Assembly: GCF_003351225.1 (NCBI RefSeq)
Contig: NZ_QQSY01000002.1
Location: 404,722-457,917, forward strand
Reading direction: 5' to 3'
DNA from: Dyella solisilvae
Lineage (GTDB): Bacteria > Pseudomonadota > Gammaproteobacteria > Xanthomonadales > Rhodanobacteraceae
DNA length: 53,196 nt
Both the position numbers and the translations under genes were made by a program. Positions 1 through 7,533 of the stretch are shown in pieces (within the stretch, counting starts at the first letter, position 1; every line of letters starts with the position of its first letter). The notes under the pieces were generated by a model, which was not told the origin of the DNA, did no database searches, and saw only the letters and a list, made by a program, of their open reading frames with translations.

Positions 1-46
1 AGGGCATCCTGCCCTGACGAAAAGTACCTGGCGTCCATGCCAGGCA

Positions 47-137
47 CCCCTGCGGGGCCTGATCGTCCACCCCTCACCGCCTCACAGGGGTTTGGGCGAC
101 GGCTCGTGCCGCTTCGCGACACATCGCGTCGCAAAAC
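47..137 (+). repeat. Module A of composite repeat, left copy
   Basis: This segment aligns nearly base for base with 52914-53004. The shared core includes CACCCCTCACCGCCTCACAG and GACGGCTCGTGCCGCT, with only scattered substitutions. Both copies lie in the same orientation and both are followed by a heptamer-like tract and then module C. It is part of a family-wide intergenic repeat, not a gene. Confidence 0.8.
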
Positions 138-163
138 CCCAAGGCTCCTATGGAGACTATTTC

Positions 164-246
164 GCGCTTGGCGCTTGGCGCTTGGCGCTTGGTTCTTGGC
201 TCTTAGCTTTTCGCTTTTCGCTTTTCGCTTTTCGCTTTTCGCTTTT
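164..246 (+). repeat. Heptanucleotide tandem tract
   Basis: Four tandem CGCTTGG units are followed, after a short degenerate stretch, by about five tandem CGCTTTT units, all in a 7-base register. The matching position at the right end (about 53104-53150) carries only degenerate relatives of the same heptamer. The tract therefore appears to have expanded or homogenised in this copy. A 7-base unit is not a multiple of three, so it would not keep a reading frame. Confidence 0.8.
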
Positions 247-272
247 GGCTTCGGCTCTTGACCCCCTCCCCT

Positions 273-313
273 ATGGCGCGAGCGGGCGGGTGGAGGAATA
301 GCCCGAAGGGTGG
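273..313 (+). repeat. Module C of composite repeat, left copy
   Basis: The segment matches 53157-53196 almost exactly, including GCGGGCGGGTGGAGGAATAG and the following GCCCGAAGGGTGG. Together with module A it shows that the same composite repeat lies at both ends of the window in direct orientation. It is followed at 312-331 by a perfect hairpin with GGCCGGCA arms. Confidence 0.8.
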
Positions 314-435
314 CCGGCAGGGATGCCGGCCAGTTTGACGTCAGGGCAGGAAGCCCTGTCGGCAAACCCCGTAACCCGCCCGCGGACCTGGAGGGCGAAG
401 CCCGGAAGGCGCGCCATCGGGGTGGCCTCTCTTTT

Positions 436-471
436 GGTTACTTTTCTCTGGCCACACAGAGAAAAGTGACC
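436..471. repeat. Module D hairpin, left copy
   Basis: Arms GGTTACTTTTCTCT and AGAGAAAAGTGACC pair around a short loop. The same hairpin type occurs in opposite orientation at 52756-52791. The pairing has one G-T position and is otherwise complete. It is a palindromic component of the composite repeat. Confidence 0.75.
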
Positions 472-548
472 CGCTCGTCGGCAGACGAGCGGAAGCCCGC
501 CGCAGGCGAGCAACCAGGAGGCACCCTCAAACCAAGAGCAAAAGGCAC

Positions 549-630
549 TGGATCCCAGCCTTCGCTGGGATGACGAGTAGGACAGGCCTTCGCTGGGATG
601 ACGGGTAGGAGAGGCCGTCGCTGGGATGGC
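549..630. repeat. REP-like palindromic repeats, three units
   Basis: Three tandem units share the core TTCGCTGGGATGACG. The first is a complete palindrome with ATCCCAGC and GCTGGGAT arms. Relatives occur at 22775-22843 and 52650-52669. This is a common class of extragenic palindrome in proteobacteria. Such elements often act as mRNA stabilisers, terminators or gyrase and IHF sites, but which applies here cannot be read from sequence. Confidence 0.75.
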
Positions 631-764
631 GCCAAGCGGAGCACATCGACACGAGCTATCCGGGAGCAAACCTCGAATCCCATTGGCCCCTGCGATCAAA
701 TTGAACCAGAATCCCCCCACCGGGTACGAACGCATAGGCAGGACGAAGGCTTCCGGATGCCGCC

Positions 765-1349
765 ATGCTCCACGGGCCAACCCAACCGGCACGACCCCGC
801 GCCAGCGACTGCGATGAAGCGACGCTGCTGAGCCGCGTCGCCTCCGAGGACATGGAGGCGTTCGAGACGCTCTACCGCCTGTACGGCCCGCGCCTGCAGC
901 GCTTCGTCAGCGGCATCACGCGGCAACCCGCGCTGGTCGAGGAAGTGCTCGATGACACGATGATGGTGGTCTGGCGCAAGGCCTACACCTTCAATCACGC
1001 CGCCAAGGTGTCGACCTGGATCCTTGCCATCGCTTACCGCCAGTCGCTCAAGACGCTCAAGCGGCTCGGCAGCCTTTCGGAAGTCGAACTCGACGAGGGC
1101 GTTGAAGCCGCCGCCCCCGGTCCCGATGACGAATTGCAGCACCTGGAGCTTCGCCAGCATCTCGATGCCGCGCTCGCCACGCTGTCGCCGGAACAGCGCA
1201 CGGTGATGGAGCTCACCTATTACTTCGGCTACGCCTGCCGCGAGATCGCGCAGATCATGGGTTGCCCGGTCGATACGGTGAAGACGCGGATGTTTTACGC
1301 GCGACGCAAGCTCAAGCGATGGCTGGCCTCGCGCAGGGAGGCCATATGA
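765..1349 (+). CDS. ECF-subfamily RNA polymerase sigma factor
   Basis: This 194-residue protein has sigma-70 region 2 at about residues 27-92 (core MEAFETLYRLYGPRLQRF) and region 4 at about 137-190. Region 4 contains the LSPEQRTVMELTYYFG stretch and the helix-turn-helix CREIAQIMGCPVDTVKTRM. It lacks region 3 and the N-terminal region 1.1, as in extracytoplasmic-function sigma factors. Its stop overlaps the start of the anti-sigma gene by four bases (ATGA), and the next two genes follow just as tightly, so this is the first gene of a sigma/anti-sigma/S8 peptidase/porin block. ECF operons are commonly autoregulated, but no promoter motif is clear upstream. The first 15 residues are variable in such proteins, so the start is less certain than the rest. 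Confidence 0.93.
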   Translation: MLHGPTQPARPRASDCDEATLLSRVASEDMEAFETLYRLYGPRLQRFVSGITRQPALVEEVLDDTMMVVWRKAYTFNHAAKVSTWILAIAYRQSLKTLKRLGSLSEVELDEGVEAAAPGPDDELQHLELRQHLDAALATLSPEQRTVMELTYYFGYACREIAQIMGCPVDTVKTRMFYARRKLKRWLASRREAI

Positions 1350-1978
1350 ACGGTCGGGTCATCAAGTTCGAAGGCTCCGCGCACGCGCAGGTCGACCGCC
1401 TGCTGCCGTGGTGGGTGAACGGCACGCTGGACGAGGACGAACGCGCACTGGTCGAGCAGCACCTTGCCGAGTGCCCGCCATGCCAGCACGAAGCGGCGTG
1501 GCTGCGTGGACTGCAGGAGCAATACGCCGAGGACGACGCGCCCGCGGCGGACGTCACCCGCGCCGCGCGCCGTCTGCGTCGCCGGCTGGCCAACGAGACA
1601 CTGCACGTGCACGCCACGGCGCCGACGCCCTGGTGGCGTCAGGGCTGGCGGCTGGGCTGGCTTGCTGTGGCGCAGGCGGCGTTGATCATCGTGCTCGGCG
1701 CCAGCCTGTTTCACCAGCGCGCAGCCGGCTACCACACGCTGGGCGGCGCGGAGCCTGCCAATGCCGTGCTGGTGGTGGTGTTCGACCCGCAGACCAGCGA
1801 GGCGCAGATGCGCCAGCTCGTGCGTGATAGCCACGCGCATATCGTCGGCGGCCCCACCGAAGCGGGCGCCTATCTGATTTCTCTGCCGAGCAGCGGCGCG
1901 GCGGCCGCGCGCAGCCAGTTGCAAGGCTCGGGGCACGTGACGCTGGTTGAAAGCCTGGACGGCGGAGCACAGCCATGA
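1346..1978 (+). CDS. Zinc-finger anti-sigma factor with periplasmic propeptide-like domain
   Basis: This 210-residue protein has an N-terminal zinc-finger anti-sigma (zf-HC2/ZAS) module with the H-x3-C-x2-C signature at His39, Cys43 and Cys46. A single membrane segment lies at about 103-123. The periplasmic part of about 87 residues (core AVLVVVFDPQTSEAQMRQLV, then IVGGPTEAGAYLISLP) has a strand-helix-strand pattern like subtilase propeptides. The cytoplasmic domain should hold the ECF sigma factor encoded immediately upstream. I chose the start at 1346 because it gives the ATGA overlap and places the zinc finger at the usual distance; a longer frame exists upstream but lies inside the sigma gene. 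Similarity of the C-terminus to protease propeptides is my reading of the pattern, not a database result. Confidence 0.9.
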   Translation: MNGRVIKFEGSAHAQVDRLLPWWVNGTLDEDERALVEQHLAECPPCQHEAAWLRGLQEQYAEDDAPAADVTRAARRLRRRLANETLHVHATAPTPWWRQGWRLGWLAVAQAALIIVLGASLFHQRAAGYHTLGGAEPANAVLVVVFDPQTSEAQMRQLVRDSHAHIVGGPTEAGAYLISLPSSGAAAARSQLQGSGHVTLVESLDGGAQP

Positions 1979-3252
1979 AACGGCTTTACGCGGCCATCGT
2001 GCTGTGCGGGCTGTGGCTGGCCGCCAGCGCGTCCGCGCATGCTGCACAAGCGGACATGACCTACGCGACCCAGGATGACGGCGCGCAACTGCTGGTGATG
2101 CTGCGCGCCGCGCCGCCGCATCTGCACGCCACCGATGGTTACGCGGGCAACTACAGCGCGTCTGCCGACGAAAGCGGCCGCGAGCGCGTGGCGCGGCAAC
2201 TGGCGCGCGAGTACGGGCTGCAGGTGAAAGACAGCTGGCCGATGCCGGCGCTCGGGCTGGACTGCTTCGTGATGCGCACCAGCGACGGGCAGAGCACCAC
2301 GCTGGTGGCGAAACTGCTCGAACGCGACGCGCGCGTGGAGTCGGCCGAACCGATGCAGCGATTCCATGTGCTGGCCGGTCGCGATCCGCTCTATGCGCTG
2401 CAACCCACGGCCAGCCAATGGCATCTCGCCGAGCTTCACGCCATGACCACCGGCCGCAACGTCACCGTGGCCGAGCTCGACAGCGGCGTCGACACCACCA
2501 ACCCCGACCTCACCGGTCAGGTGGCGCAAACGCACAATTTCGTGGGTGACGGCGACTATCGCGCCGAACTTCACGGCACCGAAGTCGCCGGCATCATCGT
2601 GGCGCAGGAAGGCAACGGCGTAGGCATCGTCGGCGTCGCGCCGCACGCACGCCTGCTCGCGCTGCGCGCCTGTTGGCAGGAGGCGGACGGCAACGCCGCC
2701 GCCAATTGCGACAGTTTCACGCTCGCCAAGGCCTTGCAGTTTGCGCTGGAAAACCACGCGACCGTGGTGAACCTCAGCCTGGCCGGCCCGCACGATCATT
2801 TGCTCGAGCGCCTGCTGGACACCGCCATCGCGCGACACGTCACCGTGATTGCCGCCGTTGATCCCGGCATCGCGGATGGCGGCTTCCCCGCCTCGCTGCC
2901 CGGCGTGCTGCCGATCGCCGACGAGCGGAGCAGCGCGGCTGCCATCCCCGGCCTGCTGCGCGCGCCCGGCGAGGACATACCCACCACCCTGCCCGGCGCG
3001 CGCTGGGACCTGGTGTCTGGCTCCTCGTACGCCGCTGCCGAGGTCAGCGGGCTGGTGGCGCTGGTGCGCGAACTGTCGCCGGATATCTCGCCGCAAGCCT
3101 TGCAGCACGCTCTGGCCGCGCGAAGTGCAGTAGGCTTGGCGACATTGCGGCCTGCGGTGATCGACGCATGTGCGGCCGTGGCGCAGGCTAGCGGCAACTG
3201 CACCTGCGGATGCGCCACGGCGAATGCCTCCACATCGGTGCCGCGCCGATGA
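1975..3252 (+). CDS. S8 family subtilisin-like serine peptidase
   Basis: This 425-residue protein starts with a signal peptide (about residues 1-24) and a propeptide-like region (about 35-132). The catalytic domain has Asp169 in VAELDSGVD, His200 in ELHGTEVAG and Ser351 in SGSSYAAAEVSG, in the classical Asp-His-Ser order. The block that normally carries the oxyanion-hole Asn (AAGN) reads AAVD here, so Asn appears replaced by Asp, as in the eukaryotic convertase PC2. The gene overlaps the anti-sigma stop by four bases, so it is translationally coupled to the regulatory pair. That suggests a periplasmic or cell-surface role linked to the sigma factor's response rather than general nutrition. 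It ends in a short Cys-containing tail (CTCGCATANA). Confidence 0.9.
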   Translation: MKRLYAAIVLCGLWLAASASAHAAQADMTYATQDDGAQLLVMLRAAPPHLHATDGYAGNYSASADESGRERVARQLAREYGLQVKDSWPMPALGLDCFVMRTSDGQSTTLVAKLLERDARVESAEPMQRFHVLAGRDPLYALQPTASQWHLAELHAMTTGRNVTVAELDSGVDTTNPDLTGQVAQTHNFVGDGDYRAELHGTEVAGIIVAQEGNGVGIVGVAPHARLLALRACWQEADGNAAANCDSFTLAKALQFALENHATVVNLSLAGPHDHLLERLLDTAIARHVTVIAAVDPGIADGGFPASLPGVLPIADERSSAAAIPGLLRAPGEDIPTTLPGARWDLVSGSSYAAAEVSGLVALVRELSPDISPQALQHALAARSAVGLATLRPAVIDACAAVAQASGNCTCGCATANASTSVPRR

Positions 3253-3261
3253 GTACGCGCC

Positions 3262-3960
3262 GTGTTACGAACGCTCGTGGCAGTCGGTATCGCTTGCGTC
3301 GCGGTCGGGGCCCATGCGCAGGTCTCGGGCAACGCGACGCTGCTCTCCGACTACCGCTTTCGTGGCGTATCGCTCAGCGACGACAAGCCGGCGGCGCAGG
3401 CGTCGATCAACTTCGACGCACTTTCCAGCGGATGGTACGCCGGCGGCATGCTGTCGAGCGCGCGCGTGGAACAGAAGGACGTCGCGCAACTGCTCGGCTA
3501 TGGCGGCTATGCGCAGCGTCTTGGCGCGGATTTCAGCTGGGAGGCGGGCCTGACCTACAGCCGCTTCACCGGACACGACGCCTACCCCTACGCCGAAGCC
3601 TATGGCGGCCTCGCATGGAAGCGGCTGGTGGCCCGCCTGTACTACACGCCGGATTACTTCAATTCCGGCGTGCCCGCGTGGTACCTGGATCTGGACGGCA
3701 GCCAGCCGCTATCAACGCACTGGTACCTGTTCGGTCACGTCGGCTGGCTGCGGCGCAACGGCGAGTTGAGCACCGACCACACTACCCGCTATCGCACGGA
3801 CCTCCATGCCGGACTTGGTTTCACGCTCAAGCCGTTCGACTTTCAGCTGGGCTGGTCGGGCGTGCTCGGCTCGCACGGTTCGAGTTATTTCTTCGGTTAT
3901 CCGGTGGATGAAAGCGTGAGCCGGGACGCTTGGATCGCCAGCCTTTCCTACGCCTGGTAA
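3262..3960 (+). CDS. TorF family putative outer-membrane porin
   Basis: This 232-residue protein has a signal peptide ending about residue 19 (VGAHA). The conserved N-terminal block of the TorF/Gcw_chp family follows (SGNATLLSDYRFRGVSLSDD). The body alternates aromatic and polar residues, as in a small beta-barrel, and the chain ends in an aromatic residue (SLSYAW) as outer-membrane proteins usually do. The start is GTG at 3262, nine bases after the peptidase stop; an ATG at 3249 is in a different, unproductive frame. Position at the end of the sigma/anti-sigma/S8 block suggests a target of that regulon. Transport specificity of the family is not established. Confidence 0.85.
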   Translation: MLRTLVAVGIACVAVGAHAQVSGNATLLSDYRFRGVSLSDDKPAAQASINFDALSSGWYAGGMLSSARVEQKDVAQLLGYGGYAQRLGADFSWEAGLTYSRFTGHDAYPYAEAYGGLAWKRLVARLYYTPDYFNSGVPAWYLDLDGSQPLSTHWYLFGHVGWLRRNGELSTDHTTRYRTDLHAGLGFTLKPFDFQLGWSGVLGSHGSSYFFGYPVDESVSRDAWIASLSYAW

Positions 3961-4139
3961 CCGGCGCCGCGAGCATCGCCCGCAAGCAATTGAGGAAGGG
4001 AAGCGGCATCGCCTGATGCCACGGCGCCACGCCTACCGCCTCCCCCACGGCCGCGTCACCTGACGACGCCCCCGCTCCGCGCATGACGCGGCAGGCATGG
4101 ATGCGCCCTTTTCCTTCCAACCCCCAGGAGGAATTCCCC

Positions 4140-5228
4140 ATGGCACGCGTATCTCCCCGCACCCCCCTGCCCCTCCGCCTCATCGCCACCATGGTGATGA
4201 CCGCGCTCGCGGCGCCGCTGCTCTATTCACCTCCGGTGGCCGCCGCTGGCAACGGCGCAGGCCACATCCTGATCGCCGACCAGTTCAACAACCGTGTCAT
4301 CGAGGTCGATCCGGCTACCCACAAGGTGGTGTGGCAGTTCGGCAACGGCTCGGACCTGCCCGGTCCGCACAGCGTGGTAGGCACCAATGACGCGGAGCGC
4401 GTGGGAAGCTTCACGCTGGTCTCCGGCACCGGCACACCGCCGGGCTTGCCGGGTTGCTCGGACGTGGTCAATGGCTGCCCTGACAACCGCGTGTTCCTGG
4501 TCGGCCCACAGGGCAACATCGTGTGGCAGTACGGCCAGGCCGGCGTCGCCGGCTCCGGACCGAACCAGCTCAACACGCCGGTGCAATCGCTCTACGTGCA
4601 GAGCTTCCCTTCGCATCCGGGGCCGGCCGTGCTGATCGCTGATCAGGCGAACCAGCGCATCATCCTGGTCAACCTCAAGCACCAGATCGAATGGCAATAC
4701 GGCACCACCGGTGTCAGCGGACTGGGCCCGAACCTGCTCAACAACCCCAACAGCGCCGAGGTGCTGGCGAATGGCCACATCCTGATCGCCGATGAGAACA
4801 ACAACCGGGTCATCGAGATCACCGTTGGCGGGAGCCTGGTCGCCCAGTTCACCGCCGGGGGCTCGGTGAGCGGCGCGGCCTTCGCCAGCCGACTCCCCAA
4901 CGGCGACACGCTGATCACCGACTCCAACAACAACCGCATCGTCGAGGTCGACGGCCATGACAACGTGGTGTGGCAGTACTTCACCAACACCGAGGCGGGC
5001 AGCAATCCCGCTCCGCTGCCGACGCGCGCCGTACGCCTTCGCAACGGCAACACGCTGATCAGCGACCAGTTCAATGATCGCGTGATCGAGATCGACAAGA
5101 ACAAGCACATCGTGTTCGACCAGGGCGCGCTGAACGCACCCGGTTCGGGCTTCAATGAACTCAATGGACCCTACGACGCCAAGGTCATCGACGACTTCAC
5201 TGGCCTGACGCCGCCGTTTGCGTTCTGA
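4140..5228 (+). CDS. Secreted beta-propeller (NHL/PQQ-like repeat) protein
   Basis: This 362-residue protein has an N-terminal signal peptide (about 1-36) and then at least five related blades. Their cores read HILIADQFNNRVIEV, VLIADQANQRIILV, HILIADENNNRVIEI, TLITDSNNNRIVEV and TLISDQFNDRVIEI, interleaved with VVWQFG or IEWQYG strands. This is a beta-propeller fold, used for binding rather than giving a specific activity. The start at 4140 is supported by a strong AGGAGG site eight bases upstream; an earlier ATG at 4083 lacks one and would bury the signal peptide. A GC-rich hairpin at 5258-5283 follows the gene. Ligand or partner unknown. Confidence 0.88.
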   Translation: MARVSPRTPLPLRLIATMVMTALAAPLLYSPPVAAAGNGAGHILIADQFNNRVIEVDPATHKVVWQFGNGSDLPGPHSVVGTNDAERVGSFTLVSGTGTPPGLPGCSDVVNGCPDNRVFLVGPQGNIVWQYGQAGVAGSGPNQLNTPVQSLYVQSFPSHPGPAVLIADQANQRIILVNLKHQIEWQYGTTGVSGLGPNLLNNPNSAEVLANGHILIADENNNRVIEITVGGSLVAQFTAGGSVSGAAFASRLPNGDTLITDSNNNRIVEVDGHDNVVWQYFTNTEAGSNPAPLPTRAVRLRNGNTLISDQFNDRVIEIDKNKHIVFDQGALNAPGSGFNELNGPYDAKVIDDFTGLTPPFAF

Positions 5229-5257
5229 TCATTCACCGGCTGCGGTTCATGCGGCCC

Positions 5258-5283
5258 AAGGCCCCACTCCCGGGTGGGGCCTT
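5258..5283. terminator. Hairpin terminator between convergent genes
   Basis: A perfect 10-base stem (AAGGCCCCAC with GTGGGGCCTT) surrounds a six-base loop, 30 bases after the beta-propeller gene and 28 bases beyond the stop of the convergent serine hydrolase. There is only a short T-containing tail. It probably serves both strands. Confidence 0.75.
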
Positions 5284-5310
5284 GCTTGCGTCCGCGGAGT
5301 TGGACTTACC

Positions 5311-7299
5311 CTAAGGCGCCGCCACATACACGTACTCGTGCTGGCCATCGCGCAGCACGAGCCGCTGCTTGCCGCCCGCATTGGCCACGACGAATTCGAA
5401 ACCATCGACGGAAGGCGAAATCGTCACGAACGACACGCTTCCATCGTCGTTCTTGCGCGTGGCCACTTCGCTGCGCCACTGGCCAAAGTCGAACACCGTG
5501 GACTTGCCGTCATGCTGCACCTGGATGCTGCCCAGCGCCGCATTGCGATACACCGTCCCCAGCCCAGCCACTGCGGCCGGGTCGGCCGGCACCGCCAGGC
5601 GGCGACGTTCGGCGGCGATCTCCGCCTTGAGCCGTTTGACCCCAGCATTGATGTCGCCTTGCGCCTGCGGCTTGCCATCGAACAACACTTCCAGCAGGCG
5701 CCGCTGGAACGGACCGCGCAGGTAGTACCCACTGTCGGCGTTGGTGAGAATCACGGCGCCCACGTCCTGATCGGGCAGCCACAACATGTCGGAGTGGAAA
5801 CCTGCCATGTCGCCGCCGTGGTGCACCACCGGGATGCCCCAGGTGTGGTCAACCACCAGGCCCATGCCGTAAGTAGCGGTTGTGCCCATCGCCACGTTGG
5901 GCTTTCGCCGCTCCAGCAGCGAATCTTTCGACACGTAGCGCTGACCGTCAGGTAGCAGGCCGTCGCTGAGCTCCATCTGCACGTAGCGCAGCATGTCGCT
6001 CACCGCGCTCCATGCTGCGCCTGCAGGGCGCGCCGCGCGGATCGAGTCGTTGAGTCCCATGCTCGCCACGGCGGTGTGTCCATCCACGTCGCGCCCATGC
6101 GGCGTGGCGTGGTCGCCCAGCAAGGCGCGGTCGTAGTCGAACGTGGTCAGGCGCATCCCCAGCGGGTCGAACACCTGCTTCTGCATGGCGAGATCGTATG
6201 CGGCGCCCAGTTCCAGGTTCGGATAGAGCACGTGCGCGCCGGCGTAGCCTGCCGCCGCCGCCATCAGGTTGGAGTACTGGAACAGTTCGCCGAACTTGCT
6301 GGTCGGCTGCATCCCGGCCAGCGCCTTGAGCACGCTTTCCGGCGTGGCGTCGCGGCTGTTGAAAAGCCATTCCATGTCCTGCCGCGGCATGCCTGTGCAG
6401 GCGCAGATCAGGTGGCGCATCTGCACCTCCCGGGTGGTCTGCGCGTCGCCGAGCTTGAACGAAGGCATCACTTCCACCACCGGCGTGTTCCAGCCGAACT
6501 TCTGCTGGTCGACAAGGCGCGCCAGCATCAACGTGGTCAACGCCTTGGTGTTGGAGGCGATCATGAACAACGTGTCGGCGTCGACGGGCTCGGGCTTGCC
6601 GATCTCGCGCACGCCCAGGCCACCGGCGAACACCACCTTGCCATGGTCGATCAGGCCGATCGCGACGCCCGGCACGTCGTACGCCTTGCGCGCGTCGTTG
6701 ACGAAGCTCTTCAACGTCTCCACGCGCGCAGCGTCCAGCGGGTGCGCCTTGCGTCCGGCGAAACTCTCGCGCTTGTACCCCTTGGGCAGCAGGCGGTCGT
6801 AGATGGCGCGCAACTGCGACGCGCGCTTCTCGCCGACGGCATTGTCGAAGTCGTAGATCAGCACCGTGTACTGGCCGTCGCGTCGATAGGCGATGGCGGT
6901 CACGCTGCGCTTGTCGTTGGCCGAGGTTTCGTAGTCGTAGACGCGGATCTGGTCCCAGTTGTCACGCGGCGACAGGTCATTCGCCACTTCCAGCGGCCAG
7001 GTCTTCGCCGGTGCATAGAGTTTCCAGGCCTGAGCCACTGCGGCGTCGGGATCAGTCGCCGCGACGTCCACCAGCACCGCCTGCGAGCCCGACTCCGGTG
7101 GACTGAGCGTGATCTTCGGACCGCTGGCGCGAACGGTCCACCCGCCCGGCGCCACGAACTGCGTGCCTGAGGAGGTGGTCCTTGGCGTGTCCGCCTTCTC
7201 CGTCACCACGGCGCTGGCCGCGTTCGCCGGCGGCGTGGCGGCCAGCGATGGCATGGCGAGGCAAAGCAAACCAAGGAAGGCAACGCATCGCATCAACAT
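5311..7299 (-). CDS. Secreted beta-lactamase-family serine hydrolase
   Basis: This 662-residue protein has a signal peptide (about 1-20), an N-terminal domain of about 160 residues with no recognised motif, then a class C beta-lactamase/penicillin-binding-protein fold. The three active-site motifs are visible: SxxK as SNTK (Ser249, Lys252), YxN as YSN (Tyr342), and HxG in HHGG (His494). A C-terminal lipocalin-like stretch of about 120 residues follows, common in this family of esterases and peptidases. The start at 7299 has a GAGG ribosome site; the open frame runs further upstream but without signal peptide or site. It is divergent from the PD40 gene across 234 bases. The substrate cannot be predicted; beta-lactam hydrolysis is not implied. 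Confidence 0.88.
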   Translation of the reverse strand: MLMRCVAFLGLLCLAMPSLAATPPANAASAVVTEKADTPRTTSSGTQFVAPGGWTVRASGPKITLSPPESGSQAVLVDVAATDPDAAVAQAWKLYAPAKTWPLEVANDLSPRDNWDQIRVYDYETSANDKRSVTAIAYRRDGQYTVLIYDFDNAVGEKRASQLRAIYDRLLPKGYKRESFAGRKAHPLDAARVETLKSFVNDARKAYDVPGVAIGLIDHGKVVFAGGLGVREIGKPEPVDADTLFMIASNTKALTTLMLARLVDQQKFGWNTPVVEVMPSFKLGDAQTTREVQMRHLICACTGMPRQDMEWLFNSRDATPESVLKALAGMQPTSKFGELFQYSNLMAAAAGYAGAHVLYPNLELGAAYDLAMQKQVFDPLGMRLTTFDYDRALLGDHATPHGRDVDGHTAVASMGLNDSIRAARPAGAAWSAVSDMLRYVQMELSDGLLPDGQRYVSKDSLLERRKPNVAMGTTATYGMGLVVDHTWGIPVVHHGGDMAGFHSDMLWLPDQDVGAVILTNADSGYYLRGPFQRRLLEVLFDGKPQAQGDINAGVKRLKAEIAAERRRLAVPADPAAVAGLGTVYRNAALGSIQVQHDGKSTVFDFGQWRSEVATRKNDDGSVSFVTISPSVDGFEFVVANAGGKQRLVLRDGQHEYVYVAAP

Positions 7300-7533
7300 G
7301 GAGGTACCTCGTGGCGGGAGGGAACGCTCTGCTGTCGGCAGGCTCCGGACCGGCAAGCCGGATTCGGTGCGGCGAAAGTGGATGGTGGCCCGAGGGAGTC
7401 TACACAGGCTGCCCGTGGTTGCCAGTGCGCGCATGACTTCAAGCACGTCCGGTCGCCATGGCGATCGCGCCAGAATCCGCCACCGCAAGGTTGCACCAGC
7501 CGTTTTCCCCACTCCCCGAGAAGGACCGGCCTC

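Larger units (their letters stand above)
1..764. other. Repeat-rich intergenic region at left end, no credible gene
   Basis: No reading frame here has the composition or start signal of a real gene. The stretch is a mosaic of interspersed repeat modules: a segment at 47-137 and one at 273-313 that both recur at the right end of the window, a heptamer tandem tract (about 164-246), a hairpin at 312-331, a long hairpin at 436-471 and three palindromic REP-like units at 549-630. Short open frames through these modules recur in many related genomes because the repeat recurs, and I do not consider them proteins. Confidence 0.75.

Noticed and set aside
164-246. Possible CRISPR array
   Set aside because: The units are 7 bases and directly adjacent, with no spacers; it is a simple tandem repeat.
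37-301. Short open frames through the left repeat, translated as repeats of Leu-Ala-Phe-Ser-type residues
   Set aside because: They arise from the heptamer tract and module A. Similar frames are common because the repeat is common. No protein evidence.
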